Below, piece by piece: positions 53,946-62,995 of a stretch of DNA of 64,000 nt. Source of the stretch: Sediminibacterium salmoneum NBRC 103935 (GTDB taxonomy: Bacteria > Bacteroidota > Bacteroidia > Chitinophagales > Chitinophagaceae); assembly GCF_000511175.1 (NCBI RefSeq), contig NZ_KI866530.1:2248418-2312417 (forward strand), in the 5' to 3' direction. Made by a program: the position numbers and the translations under genes. Numbering within the stretch: position 1 is the stretch's first letter; each line of letters opens with the position of its first letter. A model generated the notes under the pieces. That model was not told the origin of the DNA, ran no database searches, and saw only the letters and a program-made list of their open reading frames with translations.

Positions 53946-55436
53946 ATGAGCAGACGGCTATGGATGGGATGGGTGCTTCTTTTATTGATGCGTACAATTG
54001 TTCCATCACAAACAGTTATTGCCCAAAAATCAGTTAGTTCCTTATCCAAGTTTCCTGTTGCTGAATTAAAAGAAGATGCCATTCTGTTAAAAAAAATTCT
54101 GGAAGCCAATCATCCGAGTTTGTATTGGCATACTTCCAAAGAAGAACTGGACAGTAGTTTTAACAGGCTGCTGATTTCCCTGAACGATTCACTCGACGAA
54201 ATAGCATTCAAAAACAGGATTGCAGGCTGGGTTGCACAAATTAAATGCGGACATACCAGCACATTGTATTCCAAAAGTTTTTTGAAAAATCTAAATCAAT
54301 ACCGCTATCCCAGGTTTCCGCTACAGATAAAGTTCTGGGAAGACAGTGCCGTAGTTTTAAGCAATGGATATACTAAGGATTCCATCATTAAAAGGGGAAC
54401 CATTATCAAACAAATCAATGGATTGCCCGTTTCCTGGTACAGAAACCGTTTGTTTCAACAAATTTCCAATGACGGCAATGCGGTCAATCATTCCTATCAG
54501 GTAATCAGCAATGGTTTTCCGGATTTATACAAACAAGTGTTTGGACTTGACAGTGCTTACCTGATTGGATTTCTTGATTCAAAAGGAAAAAGCGACACCG
54601 TATCATTGGGAAACTTTTCGCCGGTTCCCAGAGACAGTTTAATCAAAAGACCTCAACCACCAATAGCAAGACCAGAGATTTCAAAAAGACAAATGCGGCT
54701 GTTAAGCATTCGCTCATTAAGTATCGACACAGTTACCCATAGTGCTTACCTGCGGCTTACCAGTTTTAGCAAAGGGAGTCTCAAAAGTTTTTTCAGAAGA
54801 AGTTTTAAAAAACTGAAGAAAGAAAATATTCAGCACTTAATTATTGACTTAAGAGAAAACGGCGGGGGAAAAATCAGCAACAGTATCAATTTAACCAGAT
54901 ACCTGACAAACAAACCATTTAAAGTAGCCGACTCTGTTGTGGCTACCAATAGAAAATTAAAATACGGAAAACATATTCAGCATAGCTGGATGTATTGGCT
55001 GGCCATGAACCTGGGGGCACATAAAGCAGAAGACGGCAGTATTCATTACCGTAGATTCGAGCGGCACTATTTTCAACCGAATACCAATAATGCATTCAAA
55101 GGTCAGGTGTACCTGGTACAAGGCGGATACACATTTAGTGCGGCCACACTGGTTGTAGGGGCATTGAAAGGTCAGGATAATATTAAAGTAGTTGGGGAAG
55201 AATCCGGTGGTGGATATTACGGAAACTCGGCTATGCATATTCCTAATATCACATTGCCCAACACCAATATCAGGGTTCGGTTACCGCTTTACAGAATGGT
55301 AATAGATAGCAACCGTCCCAAGGGGAGCGGAATTGTTCCGGACATAAAAATACCGCCATCCTCTACTGCCATCCGTGAAGGATGGGATCCGAAAATGGCG
55401 GCAATTCTGCAAATGATTCAATCAAAAAACAATTAG
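53946..55436 (+). CDS. Secreted S41-family peptidase
   Basis: 496 residues with a signal peptide (cleavage near VIAQ). The peptidase core is in the C-terminal half: LIIDLRENGGGKISNS (about 299-314), the nucleophile serine in GGYTFSAATLV (about 396-406) and GEESGGGYYGNS. A PDZ-like region is expected in the middle but is not obvious. It probably degrades misfolded or specific periplasmic proteins. It overlaps the convergent small periplasmic gene by four bases (TTAG). Confidence 0.9.
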   Translation: MSRRLWMGWVLLLLMRTIVPSQTVIAQKSVSSLSKFPVAELKEDAILLKKILEANHPSLYWHTSKEELDSSFNRLLISLNDSLDEIAFKNRIAGWVAQIKCGHTSTLYSKSFLKNLNQYRYPRFPLQIKFWEDSAVVLSNGYTKDSIIKRGTIIKQINGLPVSWYRNRLFQQISNDGNAVNHSYQVISNGFPDLYKQVFGLDSAYLIGFLDSKGKSDTVSLGNFSPVPRDSLIKRPQPPIARPEISKRQMRLLSIRSLSIDTVTHSAYLRLTSFSKGSLKSFFRRSFKKLKKENIQHLIIDLRENGGGKISNSINLTRYLTNKPFKVADSVVATNRKLKYGKHIQHSWMYWLAMNLGAHKAEDGSIHYRRFERHYFQPNTNNAFKGQVYLVQGGYTFSAATLVVGALKGQDNIKVVGEESGGGYYGNSAMHIPNITLPNTNIRVRLPLYRMVIDSNRPKGSGIVPDIKIPPSSTAIREGWDPKMAAILQMIQSKNN

Positions 55437-55819
55437 TGTTTTTCTCCTGGTTTGCATTTTTCTTTTATCTCATGAAATACATCATGGGTAGCAGTAATTA
55501 AAGAAGTTAATTCCTTATCAGATTTTTTTGCTTTAACAGCTGCTTCCACTGCTGTGCATTTCGCAACCAGTTGTTTCAAAATGGGCTTCGCTACTTTTGC
55601 GTCATATCCGGCAGGTACTGCACCCGACTCCCATGCTTTTGCTTTTGCCACAAGTGTTGCAACATTTTCCTTTAAGGGTTTTAAATTACCTTCTTCTGCA
55701 GCATGAAAGGTTTTACCCATAACGCCGTGAAAATCTTCCATTTGTTTCCAACTTGCTTCCTGTGCATGTGCACTAACAGTGAAGATGGCAGCCAATGCCA
55801 GTACCAATAATTTTTTCAT
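55433..55819 (-). CDS. Small helical periplasmic protein, cytochrome b562-like
   Basis: 128 residues with a signal peptide ending at VSAHAQ (residue 20). The mature part looks like a four-helix bundle of about 105 residues with a single cysteine pair (C88 and C122) and no CxxCH haem motif. The C-terminal ATHDVFHEIKEK (H112, H116) and the early KQMEDFHGVMG (M27) resemble the axial Met and His of cytochrome b562, but this is a weak pattern match. Haem binding is not established. It stands alone 32 bases downstream of the nagA stop. Confidence 0.55.
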   Translation of the reverse strand: MKKLLVLALAAIFTVSAHAQEASWKQMEDFHGVMGKTFHAAEEGNLKPLKENVATLVAKAKAWESGAVPAGYDAKVAKPILKQLVAKCTAVEAAVKAKKSDKELTSLITATHDVFHEIKEKCKPGEKH

Positions 55820-55851
55820 GTTTGTTGTTTTATTTACTACCTAAAGTTAGT

Positions 55852-56940
55852 TTATTCTGCTGCTTTAACACAAGACAATTGCGCATCAAGGGCAATCCAG
55901 TCCGCTTTTTGGCCTTGCTTTAACATTCCGGAAATACCTTCTTTTTGAATTACCCTCGCCGGATACAAAGAACACATTCTGATGGCTTCTCCCAATTCAA
56001 TATTCGCACGCCAATGTAATTTCTGCATGCAAGCCAGCATGGTTAAGGCCGATCCACTTAAAATACCATTGGCTTCGTATTTATCCCCATTCAACTGATG
56101 CGGATAAGGACCTGATTGGGTTTCAGTTACTGCATCGGTAATAGCGAATAATCGCTCGCCCATTTGCTTTTTAGCAATTTGTATCGCTTCAAAATCTACA
56201 TGGTAACCATCCGGTACTATACTGCAGTTGACCATGGGGTGATTAAAAATGGCTCCCACCATCCCGGGGGCGCGGTGTTGTAGTGCACTCATAGCATTGT
56301 ACAAGTGAGTAGCGGTTGTAATCCCCTGGTTAAAAGCATGGGTAGCCGTTGCATAATCTGCATTGCTATGGCCTGCAGAAACTACAATGCCCCGGGATTG
56401 TATATAATCAACCAAATTGGTACTGACCATTTCCGGAGCAAGCGTAATCATGGTAATAACCCCTTTACCATACTCCAACAAAGAAGCAACCTGTTCCAAA
56501 TTGGGTTGATAAATGTATTCGCTTAAGTGTGCCCCTCTTTTTTCCGGATTGATCCAGGGACCTTCTACATGTAATCCTATGCAACGATTTCCGGGAGTCT
56601 GCTTAAACTTTCTTACAGCATCAATACAGGCATGAATTACTTCATGACTATTGGTGGCAACCGTTGGCTGAAACCAGGCTGCTCCGCCCTTGATGCAATA
56701 ATCCTGCAACAATGCCAAAGCTTTCTCTGTTGGAAAAACACTTAGCAGCTGTCCGCCTGCACCATAAATCTGCAAATCAATCAGTGCGGGAATAATATAA
56801 GGATATACCTTTTCTGGTTTTTCGGGTAGCGATACAATTGGCACCATCGAATGAACCTGATTATCTTCCAACACCATTGCATGATTCAACAACCAATCCG
56901 TACCCGTAAATAATTTTTCTGCTGCTACAATTTGTTTCAT
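55852..56940 (-). CDS. nagA: N-acetylglucosamine-6-phosphate deacetylase
   Basis: 362 residues from the ATG at 56940; a longer frame from 57003 lies inside the nitrilase gene and is rejected. Metal and substrate motifs are HVEGPW (about 121-126), SAGHSNADY, THLYNAMSALQHR, DGYHVD and the catalytic Asp in ITDAV. It removes the acetyl group from GlcNAc-6-P in amino-sugar catabolism or cell-wall recycling. No nagB or nagE is adjacent. Its start overlaps the nitrilase stop (ATGA). Confidence 0.94.
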   Translation of the reverse strand: MKQIVAAEKLFTGTDWLLNHAMVLEDNQVHSMVPIVSLPEKPEKVYPYIIPALIDLQIYGAGGQLLSVFPTEKALALLQDYCIKGGAAWFQPTVATNSHEVIHACIDAVRKFKQTPGNRCIGLHVEGPWINPEKRGAHLSEYIYQPNLEQVASLLEYGKGVITMITLAPEMVSTNLVDYIQSRGIVVSAGHSNADYATATHAFNQGITTATHLYNAMSALQHRAPGMVGAIFNHPMVNCSIVPDGYHVDFEAIQIAKKQMGERLFAITDAVTETQSGPYPHQLNGDKYEANGILSGSALTMLACMQKLHWRANIELGEAIRMCSLYPARVIQKEGISGMLKQGQKADWIALDAQLSCVKAAE

Positions 56941-57734
56941 AAATCTTGTTGATAAATAGAAAATGTATCCGCATCTTTCCAGAATGGAAAACGGGTTCTG
57001 CAATCCTGCAAATGATCCGGGTTTAATACGTGCGTAGTAATGGCTTCCTCTTGTGCACTGTGATAAAGTACCTGCCCCAGCGGATCCACAATCATTGAGT
57101 CACCGCTATGATTAATGCCATTGGCATCTTCACCCACCCGGTTTACCCCAATTACATAACACTGGTTTTCGATAGCCCTTGCCGTTAGCAGCGTTTTCCA
57201 GGCATGGTTTCTTCTCTCCGGCCAATTGGCCACATACACCAGCAAATCATATTCAGGAGTATCTGTTATTTGTTGTCTTGCCCAAACCGGAAAACGCAGA
57301 TCGTAGCAGATTTGCAGATTAATTTTCCAGCCATTCACAGAAGCAATGAATCTTTTATTTCCGGAAGCATAAAACTGGTCCTCACCTGCGAAGGCAAACA
57401 AATGTCTTTTATTGTAATAGGCAACCACTCCATTAGGTAATACCCACAAAAGGCGGTTAAAAAATTTTTCTTCTTCCGTTATGATAACCGAACCAGTCAG
57501 AATTATTTTCTGCTTAGCTGCCATTTCTTTCATCCACTGAACCGTAGGACCCTCCATGGTTTCAGCCAGTTGAGCAGGATTCATACTAAATCCGGTGCTG
57601 AACATTTCGGGCAGGATCACCAGCTGTCCCGACGCAGTCTTTTGCTGTATTTTTTCAGCAAACTGCTTCAGGTTTGCTTCTTTATTTTCCCAGTGTAAAT
57701 TGCTTTGTATCAGGGTAACAGATAAAGGATGCAT
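56937..57734 (-). CDS. Nitrilase-superfamily amidase (omega-amidase / YafV-like)
   Basis: 265 residues from the ATG at 57734; a TTG at 57755 is the alternative. The Glu-Lys-Cys triad is present: E43 in ILPEMF, K109 in YYNKRHLF and C143 in QICYDLRFP. Closest to the NIT2/YafV group that hydrolyses alpha-ketoglutaramate or similar damaged metabolites. It lies between the LpxR-like gene (22 bases) and nagA (overlap of four bases), so these genes form one operon. Confidence 0.9.
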   Translation of the reverse strand: MHPLSVTLIQSNLHWENKEANLKQFAEKIQQKTASGQLVILPEMFSTGFSMNPAQLAETMEGPTVQWMKEMAAKQKIILTGSVIITEEEKFFNRLLWVLPNGVVAYYNKRHLFAFAGEDQFYASGNKRFIASVNGWKINLQICYDLRFPVWARQQITDTPEYDLLVYVANWPERRNHAWKTLLTARAIENQCYVIGVNRVGEDANGINHSGDSMIVDPLGQVLYHSAQEEAITTHVLNPDHLQDCRTRFPFWKDADTFSIYQQDL

Positions 57735-57756
57735 AGGGCTGTTTTGAAACAGCAAG

Positions 57757-58674
57757 TTAATGGATTCGATATTGTAATTGCAGGCCCAGGTAGCGATGTT
57801 TTTTCAACTGCTCCAGGGTTTCCCTTGATTGATGCACCAGTTCCAGTTGTGCGGCCCACCTGCCAGCGCTATATGCCAGGCCAAGGGTATGCTGAAATAC
57901 CCAGCGATGCGGAGTTAGCCTGACAGAAGAATCCGCAGCAGTTTTGCTCCCCCCGGAAATAGTGGCATTATAACCTTGCCAGGTAAACCTGGGATACCAA
58001 TAGATATAAAATTCTTTTTTGTTATTGCCTTTGATTTCCTGTGCTGCATTCCAAAGCTGACTTTGCTGCGCCGAATTAAGCAAACCGTACACCCATTTGG
58101 TTCCCATAGACGCACTCACAAAACCAGTGCCTAATTGTGCGTCGGAAATAAGAATGCCCTTAAATAGCTGCGTATTGACCATTTGGTATGCATACAATGC
58201 CGCAGCGTTTAATACCAGCTGATTATTAATTTGATACTTCCATCCCCTAAATTCGGCAAAATTCAACCATCGGTGATAGGTGTTTTGCAGGCCCTCACCT
58301 CCTGATGCCGGACCAATAATACCAAGGGTTCCCGACCATTGAAATACGGTTTTTTCTCCTGAAAAACGGGTCTGGCTGAATTGAGCAAAACTGTAGCCGG
58401 CATAGGGACGATCTATGTCGGCGGGGGTTCTGGTATTTCTGAACAAAGGGGTGAAAATCTTTTGCCCGATGGTAAACTGGTGAATGCGCCTGGAGGTCAA
58501 TTTCCCTGGCTTTGCATAACTGTAATGAAAAAAAAGTCCGTTGGTATAATAGGCATCCTCTTTTTTTAACAGATAGGCGTCGTTTTCTGTAGTCAGGCCT
58601 ATTGACTGCGCTTGCAGAGCCTTTGTACCCGTTACTATCATTAAAATCAGTCCAATTAATTTATAAAGATTCAT
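57757..58674 (-). CDS. LpxR-family outer-membrane lipid A deacylase-like protein
   Basis: 305 residues with a signal peptide (cleavage near LQAQ). The family start of the mature protein, TTENDAYLL and DAYYTNG (about 28-47), carries the Asn, Asp and Thr/Ser positions used for Ca2+ binding and catalysis in LpxR; the active His is probably in NTYHRWLNF (about residue 134). Alternating beta strands continue to the C-terminus, fitting a 12-strand barrel. It would remove the 3'-acyloxyacyl chain of lipid A and so modify LPS. The start overlaps the recX stop (ATGA). Confidence 0.85.
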   Translation of the reverse strand: MNLYKLIGLILMIVTGTKALQAQSIGLTTENDAYLLKKEDAYYTNGLFFHYSYAKPGKLTSRRIHQFTIGQKIFTPLFRNTRTPADIDRPYAGYSFAQFSQTRFSGEKTVFQWSGTLGIIGPASGGEGLQNTYHRWLNFAEFRGWKYQINNQLVLNAAALYAYQMVNTQLFKGILISDAQLGTGFVSASMGTKWVYGLLNSAQQSQLWNAAQEIKGNNKKEFYIYWYPRFTWQGYNATISGGSKTAADSSVRLTPHRWVFQHTLGLAYSAGRWAAQLELVHQSRETLEQLKKHRYLGLQLQYRIH

Positions 58675-59153
58675 GGGGCAGATCGGATTTGTTGAATAAT
58701 GGATTGAACCAACGCAGGCTCAAAGCCCCTTTGCTGCAAAAAGGCTTTTGTTTTAACTACCCTGTGTATGTATTGGTCTTTCTTTAAACTATTCCATTTC
58801 GTTTTTATCAGTTTTTCGGCAAGCAAAAGGTAATCCTCATCGGGAATTTCACTCATGGCTTTTCTGATATTGTACTCGCTTACTCTTTTCTGCTTCAGGG
58901 CATAGGCAATTTTTATTTTACCCCATTGCTTTTGCCTGAAATGTCCTCCCACAAAGGCTTTGGCATATCGCTCCTCATTCAGATAATCCTCTTCAATTAA
59001 GCGGGAAAGCAGTTGCTCAACCGTTGCTTTATTCAGTTTCAGGCTGTACAGCTTTTCTTTTACTTCCTGATGGCAACGGTCCTGGTAGCCGCAGTAGTGC
59101 TTCAGCTTCATATAAGCTTTCTCGATGGTGCTATTGGGGTCCGTTGAAAACAA
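58671..59153 (-). CDS. recX: RecX-family regulator of RecA
   Basis: 160 residues of three-helix repeats. HYCGYQDRCHQEVKEKLYSL (about 18-37) is the first conserved repeat, followed by the YLNEERYAKAFVGGHFRQKQWGKIKIAYALK segment. RecX inhibits RecA filament extension. recA is not in the window. The frame begins at TTG 59153; an ATG at 59111 would start just before the conserved repeat. The conserved upstream IEKAY stretch favours TTG. Confidence 0.93.
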   Translation of the reverse strand: MFSTDPNSTIEKAYMKLKHYCGYQDRCHQEVKEKLYSLKLNKATVEQLLSRLIEEDYLNEERYAKAFVGGHFRQKQWGKIKIAYALKQKRVSEYNIRKAMSEIPDEDYLLLAEKLIKTKWNSLKKDQYIHRVVKTKAFLQQRGFEPALVQSIIQQIRSAP

Positions 59154-59179
59154 CTGTTAGTATTTTTAGGTAAAGTAAT

Positions 59180-59187
59180 TATATTTG
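59180..59187 (+). promoter_or_regulatory. Candidate -7 element of the single-domain response regulator gene
   Basis: TATATTTG matches TAnnTTTG, 47 bases before the ATG at 59235. The upstream region lacks a clear TTG at 19-21 bases; GTTAG at 59156-59160 is the nearest match. Confidence 0.35.
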
Positions 59188-59234
59188 TTTCAGGACCCCA
59201 AATATCCCCCGGTAAAACTGAAGTCCTGCACAAA

Positions 59235-59654
59235 ATGGCTGTAACACAATACAATGTTTGTTTGATAGACGACGATAAAATCTATCAGTTTACTTCACGA
59301 AAAATTTTGGAGTCCACCGGACTTGCCAAGAATATATTGTCTTTTTATAACGGGAGTGAAGCCATTGGATTCTTTAAAGAGAAAGTAGAAAGTGGTCAGC
59401 AGGAATTACCGGATGTGATTTTCTTAGACATCAATATGCCTATCATGAATGGTTGGCAGTTTTTAGATGAATACCACAAGTTAATGGAACGGTTTAAAAA
59501 GCCGATTTATGTGTATATGGTAAGTTCATCTGTAGACGACTGCGACATTCAGAGATCCAAGGAATACAGCGGGGTTACCGACTATATTGTCAAGCCCATT
59601 AACAAGATTAAATACCAGGAGCTGATAGACCGGCTCAACTTCTACAATGGCTGA
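59235..59654 (+). CDS. Single-domain response regulator (CheY-like)
   Basis: 139 residues, entirely a receiver domain. The acidic pocket is IDDDK (about 11-15), the acceptor aspartate is in FLDINMPIMNGW (near residue 62), then VSSS and the lysine of KPINK. No output domain. It probably acts by phospho-transfer or protein contact; the orphan hybrid kinases in this window are possible partners but that is speculative. dnaN follows 70 bases downstream. Confidence 0.93.
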   Translation: MAVTQYNVCLIDDDKIYQFTSRKILESTGLAKNILSFYNGSEAIGFFKEKVESGQQELPDVIFLDINMPIMNGWQFLDEYHKLMERFKKPIYVYMVSSSVDDCDIQRSKEYSGVTDYIVKPINKIKYQELIDRLNFYNG

Positions 59655-59724
59655 TATTTTGGGTGTAAATTGCTTGTGAAATATCGTCCCTTTACAGTAA
59701 GTTTGTCCAGATTAAAACGTTCAT

Positions 59725-60840
59725 ATGAAATTTATCGTTTCTTCCTCTTCCCTGTTAAAGCATTTGCAGCAGATCAGTGGTGTAATTAATGCGAATACCG
59801 TACTTCCGATTCTTGAAGATTTCTTGTTTGAAATAGAAGATAAAAAATTAAATGTAGTGGCTACCGATCTGGAAACAGTAATGCGTGTTCAGATGGATGT
59901 AGAAAGCAAGGCCAATGGCCGGGTTTGTATTCCTGCAAAAATCCTAATGGATTCATTAAAGAATATTGCAGACCAGCCCCTGACTTTTACCATTGATAAA
60001 AACTTTGCCGTAGAAATTACCAGCGACAACGGTAAATACAAGGTAATGGGAGAGAACCCCGATAATTTTCCGAAAGAACCCTCTGCAGATGATACCACCA
60101 GCTTTAGCATGCATAGCGGCGCTTTGTTAACAGCTATCAATAAAACTTTATTTGCAGTAAGCAACGATGATTTAAGACCTGCGATGACAGGTGTATTTTT
60201 TGAGTTGAGTAAAGACGGCGTTCAGTTTGTGGCAACAGATGCGCACAGACTGGTTCGTTACAAGCGCACCGATACGCATGCTACCAAAACCGATTCATTC
60301 ATTGTGCCTAAGAAGCCTTTGAATTTATTGAAGAATGCTTTACCTGATAATGAAGACGAACTAACCATCAGCTATAACAGCAATCATTTGTTTGTGAAGC
60401 ATGGTTCTACTCATATGATTTGTCGCTTGATTGATGCCAGATTCCCGGATTATAAAGTGGTGATTCCTGCAGACAATCCTTATAAGTTGATTGTGAACAA
60501 ATCTTCTTTCCAGAATGCGCTGCGCCGTGTGAATGTATTCTCTAACAAGAGCACCAACCAGGTGGCTTTGAATATTACCGGTGCAGAATTGCAGATGGCG
60601 GCGCAGGATGTTGACTTCAGCTTTGAAGGTAACGAGCGCATGAACTGTCAATACGATGGCGAAGATTTACAAATTGCTTTCAATGCGCGTTTCTTAATTG
60701 AAATGCTGAACGCAGCAGATACCGACGATGTTAAAATGGAATTGTCTACGCCCACCAAAGCTGGTTTAATTAAACCAACTGAGCAGGCAGAAGGCGAAGA
60801 CCTTTTGATGCTGGTGATGCCCTTGATGTTGAATAACTAA
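59725..60840 (+). CDS. dnaN: DNA polymerase III sliding clamp (beta subunit)
   Basis: 371 residues, the normal length, with three DNA-clamp domains. Typical regions are MKFIVSSSSLLKHLQQISGV at the start and the C-terminal LLMLVMPLML end (PMxL/M). It encircles DNA and provides processivity. No dnaA or oriC-like DnaA-box cluster was seen close by. It shares its stop region with the convergent lipoprotein gene (CTAA, four bases). Confidence 0.97.
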   Translation: MKFIVSSSSLLKHLQQISGVINANTVLPILEDFLFEIEDKKLNVVATDLETVMRVQMDVESKANGRVCIPAKILMDSLKNIADQPLTFTIDKNFAVEITSDNGKYKVMGENPDNFPKEPSADDTTSFSMHSGALLTAINKTLFAVSNDDLRPAMTGVFFELSKDGVQFVATDAHRLVRYKRTDTHATKTDSFIVPKKPLNLLKNALPDNEDELTISYNSNHLFVKHGSTHMICRLIDARFPDYKVVIPADNPYKLIVNKSSFQNALRRVNVFSNKSTNQVALNITGAELQMAAQDVDFSFEGNERMNCQYDGEDLQIAFNARFLIEMLNAADTDDVKMELSTPTKAGLIKPTEQAEGEDLLMLVMPLMLNN

Positions 60841-61583
60841 TTTTGTTTTAAATAATGTTGTAATAACAATTTTTCGTTGGGTGAAAGGACTGCTTCTTTG
60901 TAAATAAGTTCAATAAATAATTGTCTGGGGGGAATTATCCCATTCATTTCAGTTGAATAAATTGATTTGAAATAAAAACTTATTCTTTGAAGATTCATCT
61001 TATACTCCTCATTAACTCTTTCAGATAATGTGTTTTTTATTGAAGGAATTCGATTAGTATAAACAAACATGATTGTGTCTGGGATTGATGGGTTTGTTAC
61101 TTGTTCTTCATAAAGATAAATACTAGTCAGCGTGTCTTTTGAAAAATTAAGTCGATTTTCAAATAAACGATAACCATCTTTTTCTGTTGGCAGTGGCACT
61201 TCTTTTCCTTGCTTAATATAAAAGCCTGTGTTTAATAATAGAGAATCTGCGTTATAAGTAATTCCATTGTCTTGAGCATTTACATTTTTATAATATTTGC
61301 CAATATTTTCATTTTCTCTCTTTATAAAATAAGGCTGAGTATAATTTATATTCTCAAAAGTTTCAAGTTTCATATTTGCCGATAATCTATACATAATATG
61401 ATGATTATTAAAATGCATTAATAAAGTATCCTTTAAATATTTTACCGATATTAATGTATCTGATTTCTCAAAATTTACTGGAAAAGAACTAATAATTTGC
61501 AATGTATAATTGGTTGTGTCTTTAGCATTACATGATAAAACACAAATTATACTTGTTATTATAACTATTTGAAGATGTTTCAT
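60837..61583 (-). CDS. Hypothetical lipoprotein, second gene of the right-hand island operon
   Basis: 248 residues with a signal peptide and lipobox VLSC (C18). The mature part has alternating strand-like segments and no recognised domain. The gene follows the larger lipoprotein gene by one base on the same strand, and both are more AT-rich than dnaN. Position and localisation would suit a partner or protective protein for the upstream gene product, but no homologue supports this. Confidence 0.65.
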   Translation of the reverse strand: MKHLQIVIITSIICVLSCNAKDTTNYTLQIISSFPVNFEKSDTLISVKYLKDTLLMHFNNHHIMYRLSANMKLETFENINYTQPYFIKRENENIGKYYKNVNAQDNGITYNADSLLLNTGFYIKQGKEVPLPTEKDGYRLFENRLNFSKDTLTSIYLYEEQVTNPSIPDTIMFVYTNRIPSIKNTLSERVNEEYKMNLQRISFYFKSIYSTEMNGIIPPRQLFIELIYKEAVLSPNEKLLLQHYLKQN

Positions 61584-61584
61584 A

Positions 61585-62796
61585 TTATAAACTATTTAAA
61601 TTCCAACCAGCATATGCAATAATATTCTTGTGTCGAGGTGTTACAAAGACCGAAACTAGATCTTTAATAATAAAACAATTTCCAACAGGTTTAAAAGTAA
61701 AGGTAATACTAAAGCTTAATTCCATTGCAGCAGATGTTACCTCATGATTATTTGCATATTGTTGTGTGAAACTTGGCGTACCAATCCCACTAGAAAATTC
61801 AATTCCAATTGCAGGCGGTTCTGAACCCACGAGTCTAATTTCTACATGTTCGAGTGAATGAAATGCTCTTTTATTATTAGCAATCCTTTTTGTCAATCCT
61901 TTTTCAATAGAAACGAGTTTCCATGACCCTATTGGTGGAGTAAAACATGTCCAAGGATTCGGGTTCCAATGGAATAAATCTGGTGAGCTTCCTGTCGCGA
62001 TTTCTGTATAAATATTTTCAAAATTATTTGTTGTTACAGAATTATCAACAACATTATGAAAATCTTGAACTAATTCATTATAATCATCGATGCAAGGCTG
62101 AGAAATGCTTCCATCTAAAGAATTTCCTCCACTTAATTCTATACCGATTCCTGGATTTATAAAATCAATAACAGGCAAATAATCACAGGAATTATATAAA
62201 AATTGGACACTTAAAATTTCCCCAGTCACTTGATTCCAGGTAACCCAATAAAAGTTCTTGCAATCATTCGTGGTTGTATTTCTATATACGCGTTGTATAG
62301 CCTCTTTGGGGTATTTTTGAAGTGAGTTAGTTGAAGAGTATTTAATCTTTTTGTTTTTATAAGTTGACCAACCTTCTATTGGTCTTCTATCGAGTCCAAA
62401 TTTGATTAACTGTGTATTTGGTGAAATACTATCATAACAGAGTGCATTTTCAATGTTTTCCATTTCATTTGTTAAATAAATACCTCGAAATGTAACCTCT
62501 TTTTCATTTTTTTGTAAAACTAAAAATTGATTTTTTAATTTATTTATGTAAAAAATATAAAGATGTACATCATTTTTAGTTACAATTTTTTTAACCCCAT
62601 CAAAAGATATATTATTCTTTATTTCATCAACGTTATTACTTTCTATTGAATTAAGTTTTTTCTTTTCGAAAGTAATCCACCTATCAATTATTTGATCATA
62701 GTTCTCCTGTATATCTAATTCCTTTTTGGGGGAACATGAATTATGAATAACTAAAAGTATAATTAACAAAGCTGTGAGATATGACCATTTTTTCAT
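61585..62796 (-). CDS. Hypothetical lipoprotein with divergent C-terminal region
   Basis: 403 residues; lipobox HNSC (C21). The N-terminal part (about 25-210) contains strands and the NFYWVTWNQVTGEILSVQFL stretch. A Gly/Ser-rich segment (about 217-235, GIGIELSGGNSLDG) separates it from a C-terminal region of about 170 residues with no recognised domain. The layout (lipoprotein signal, beta-rich head, flexible linker, unrelated C-terminal module, then a small lipoprotein gene) parallels the broken GH19 lipoprotein in the 31-33 kb island. Strongly AT-rich, lying beside an IS element, so probably acquired. Function unknown. Confidence 0.6.
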   Translation of the reverse strand: MKKWSYLTALLIILLVIHNSCSPKKELDIQENYDQIIDRWITFEKKKLNSIESNNVDEIKNNISFDGVKKIVTKNDVHLYIFYINKLKNQFLVLQKNEKEVTFRGIYLTNEMENIENALCYDSISPNTQLIKFGLDRRPIEGWSTYKNKKIKYSSTNSLQKYPKEAIQRVYRNTTTNDCKNFYWVTWNQVTGEILSVQFLYNSCDYLPVIDFINPGIGIELSGGNSLDGSISQPCIDDYNELVQDFHNVVDNSVTTNNFENIYTEIATGSSPDLFHWNPNPWTCFTPPIGSWKLVSIEKGLTKRIANNKRAFHSLEHVEIRLVGSEPPAIGIEFSSGIGTPSFTQQYANNHEVTSAAMELSFSITFTFKPVGNCFIIKDLVSVFVTPRHKNIIAYAGWNLNSL

Positions 62797-62949
62797 AGCA
62801 GTACATTTTTATTTTTGAATAAATAAAATTGTACCTTTTATCTCAATCATTTATTAGGCAAAAACCTAGATTTTTTGTTTACACTAATAAATTAGAATTT
62901 TAATATATAATTTTATTTTTCTATGTTTGTTTATTAACTATTGTTACTC

Positions 62950-62971
62950 GCATCAAGTTTTTAACGCAACA
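62950..62971. repeat. IS30-type left terminal inverted repeat
   Basis: Matches the reverse complement of 63975-63996 over all 22 bases. The flanking CTC on the left mirrors GAG on the right, so the symmetry extends slightly beyond the repeat. Confidence 0.85.
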
Positions 62972-62972
62972 G

Positions 62973-62987
62973 TTTAACTAAGTTAAA
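62973..62987. promoter_or_regulatory. Perfect palindrome before the transposase gene
   Basis: TTTAACT-A-AGTTAAA lies just inside the left repeat and nine bases before the transposase ATG at 62996. It could be a transposase or repressor binding site controlling expression. Confidence 0.4.
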
Positions 62988-62995
62988 TTGTTGTA

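Noticed and set aside
59655..59724. Replication origin next to dnaN
   Set aside because: The short gap has no DnaA-box cluster or AT-rich unwinding region, and dnaA is absent; dnaN alone is not evidence of an origin.
62797..62949. Structured RNA or a second IS remnant in the AT-rich gap
   Set aside because: Only AT-rich low-complexity sequence is seen; short inverted patterns there are expected by composition.
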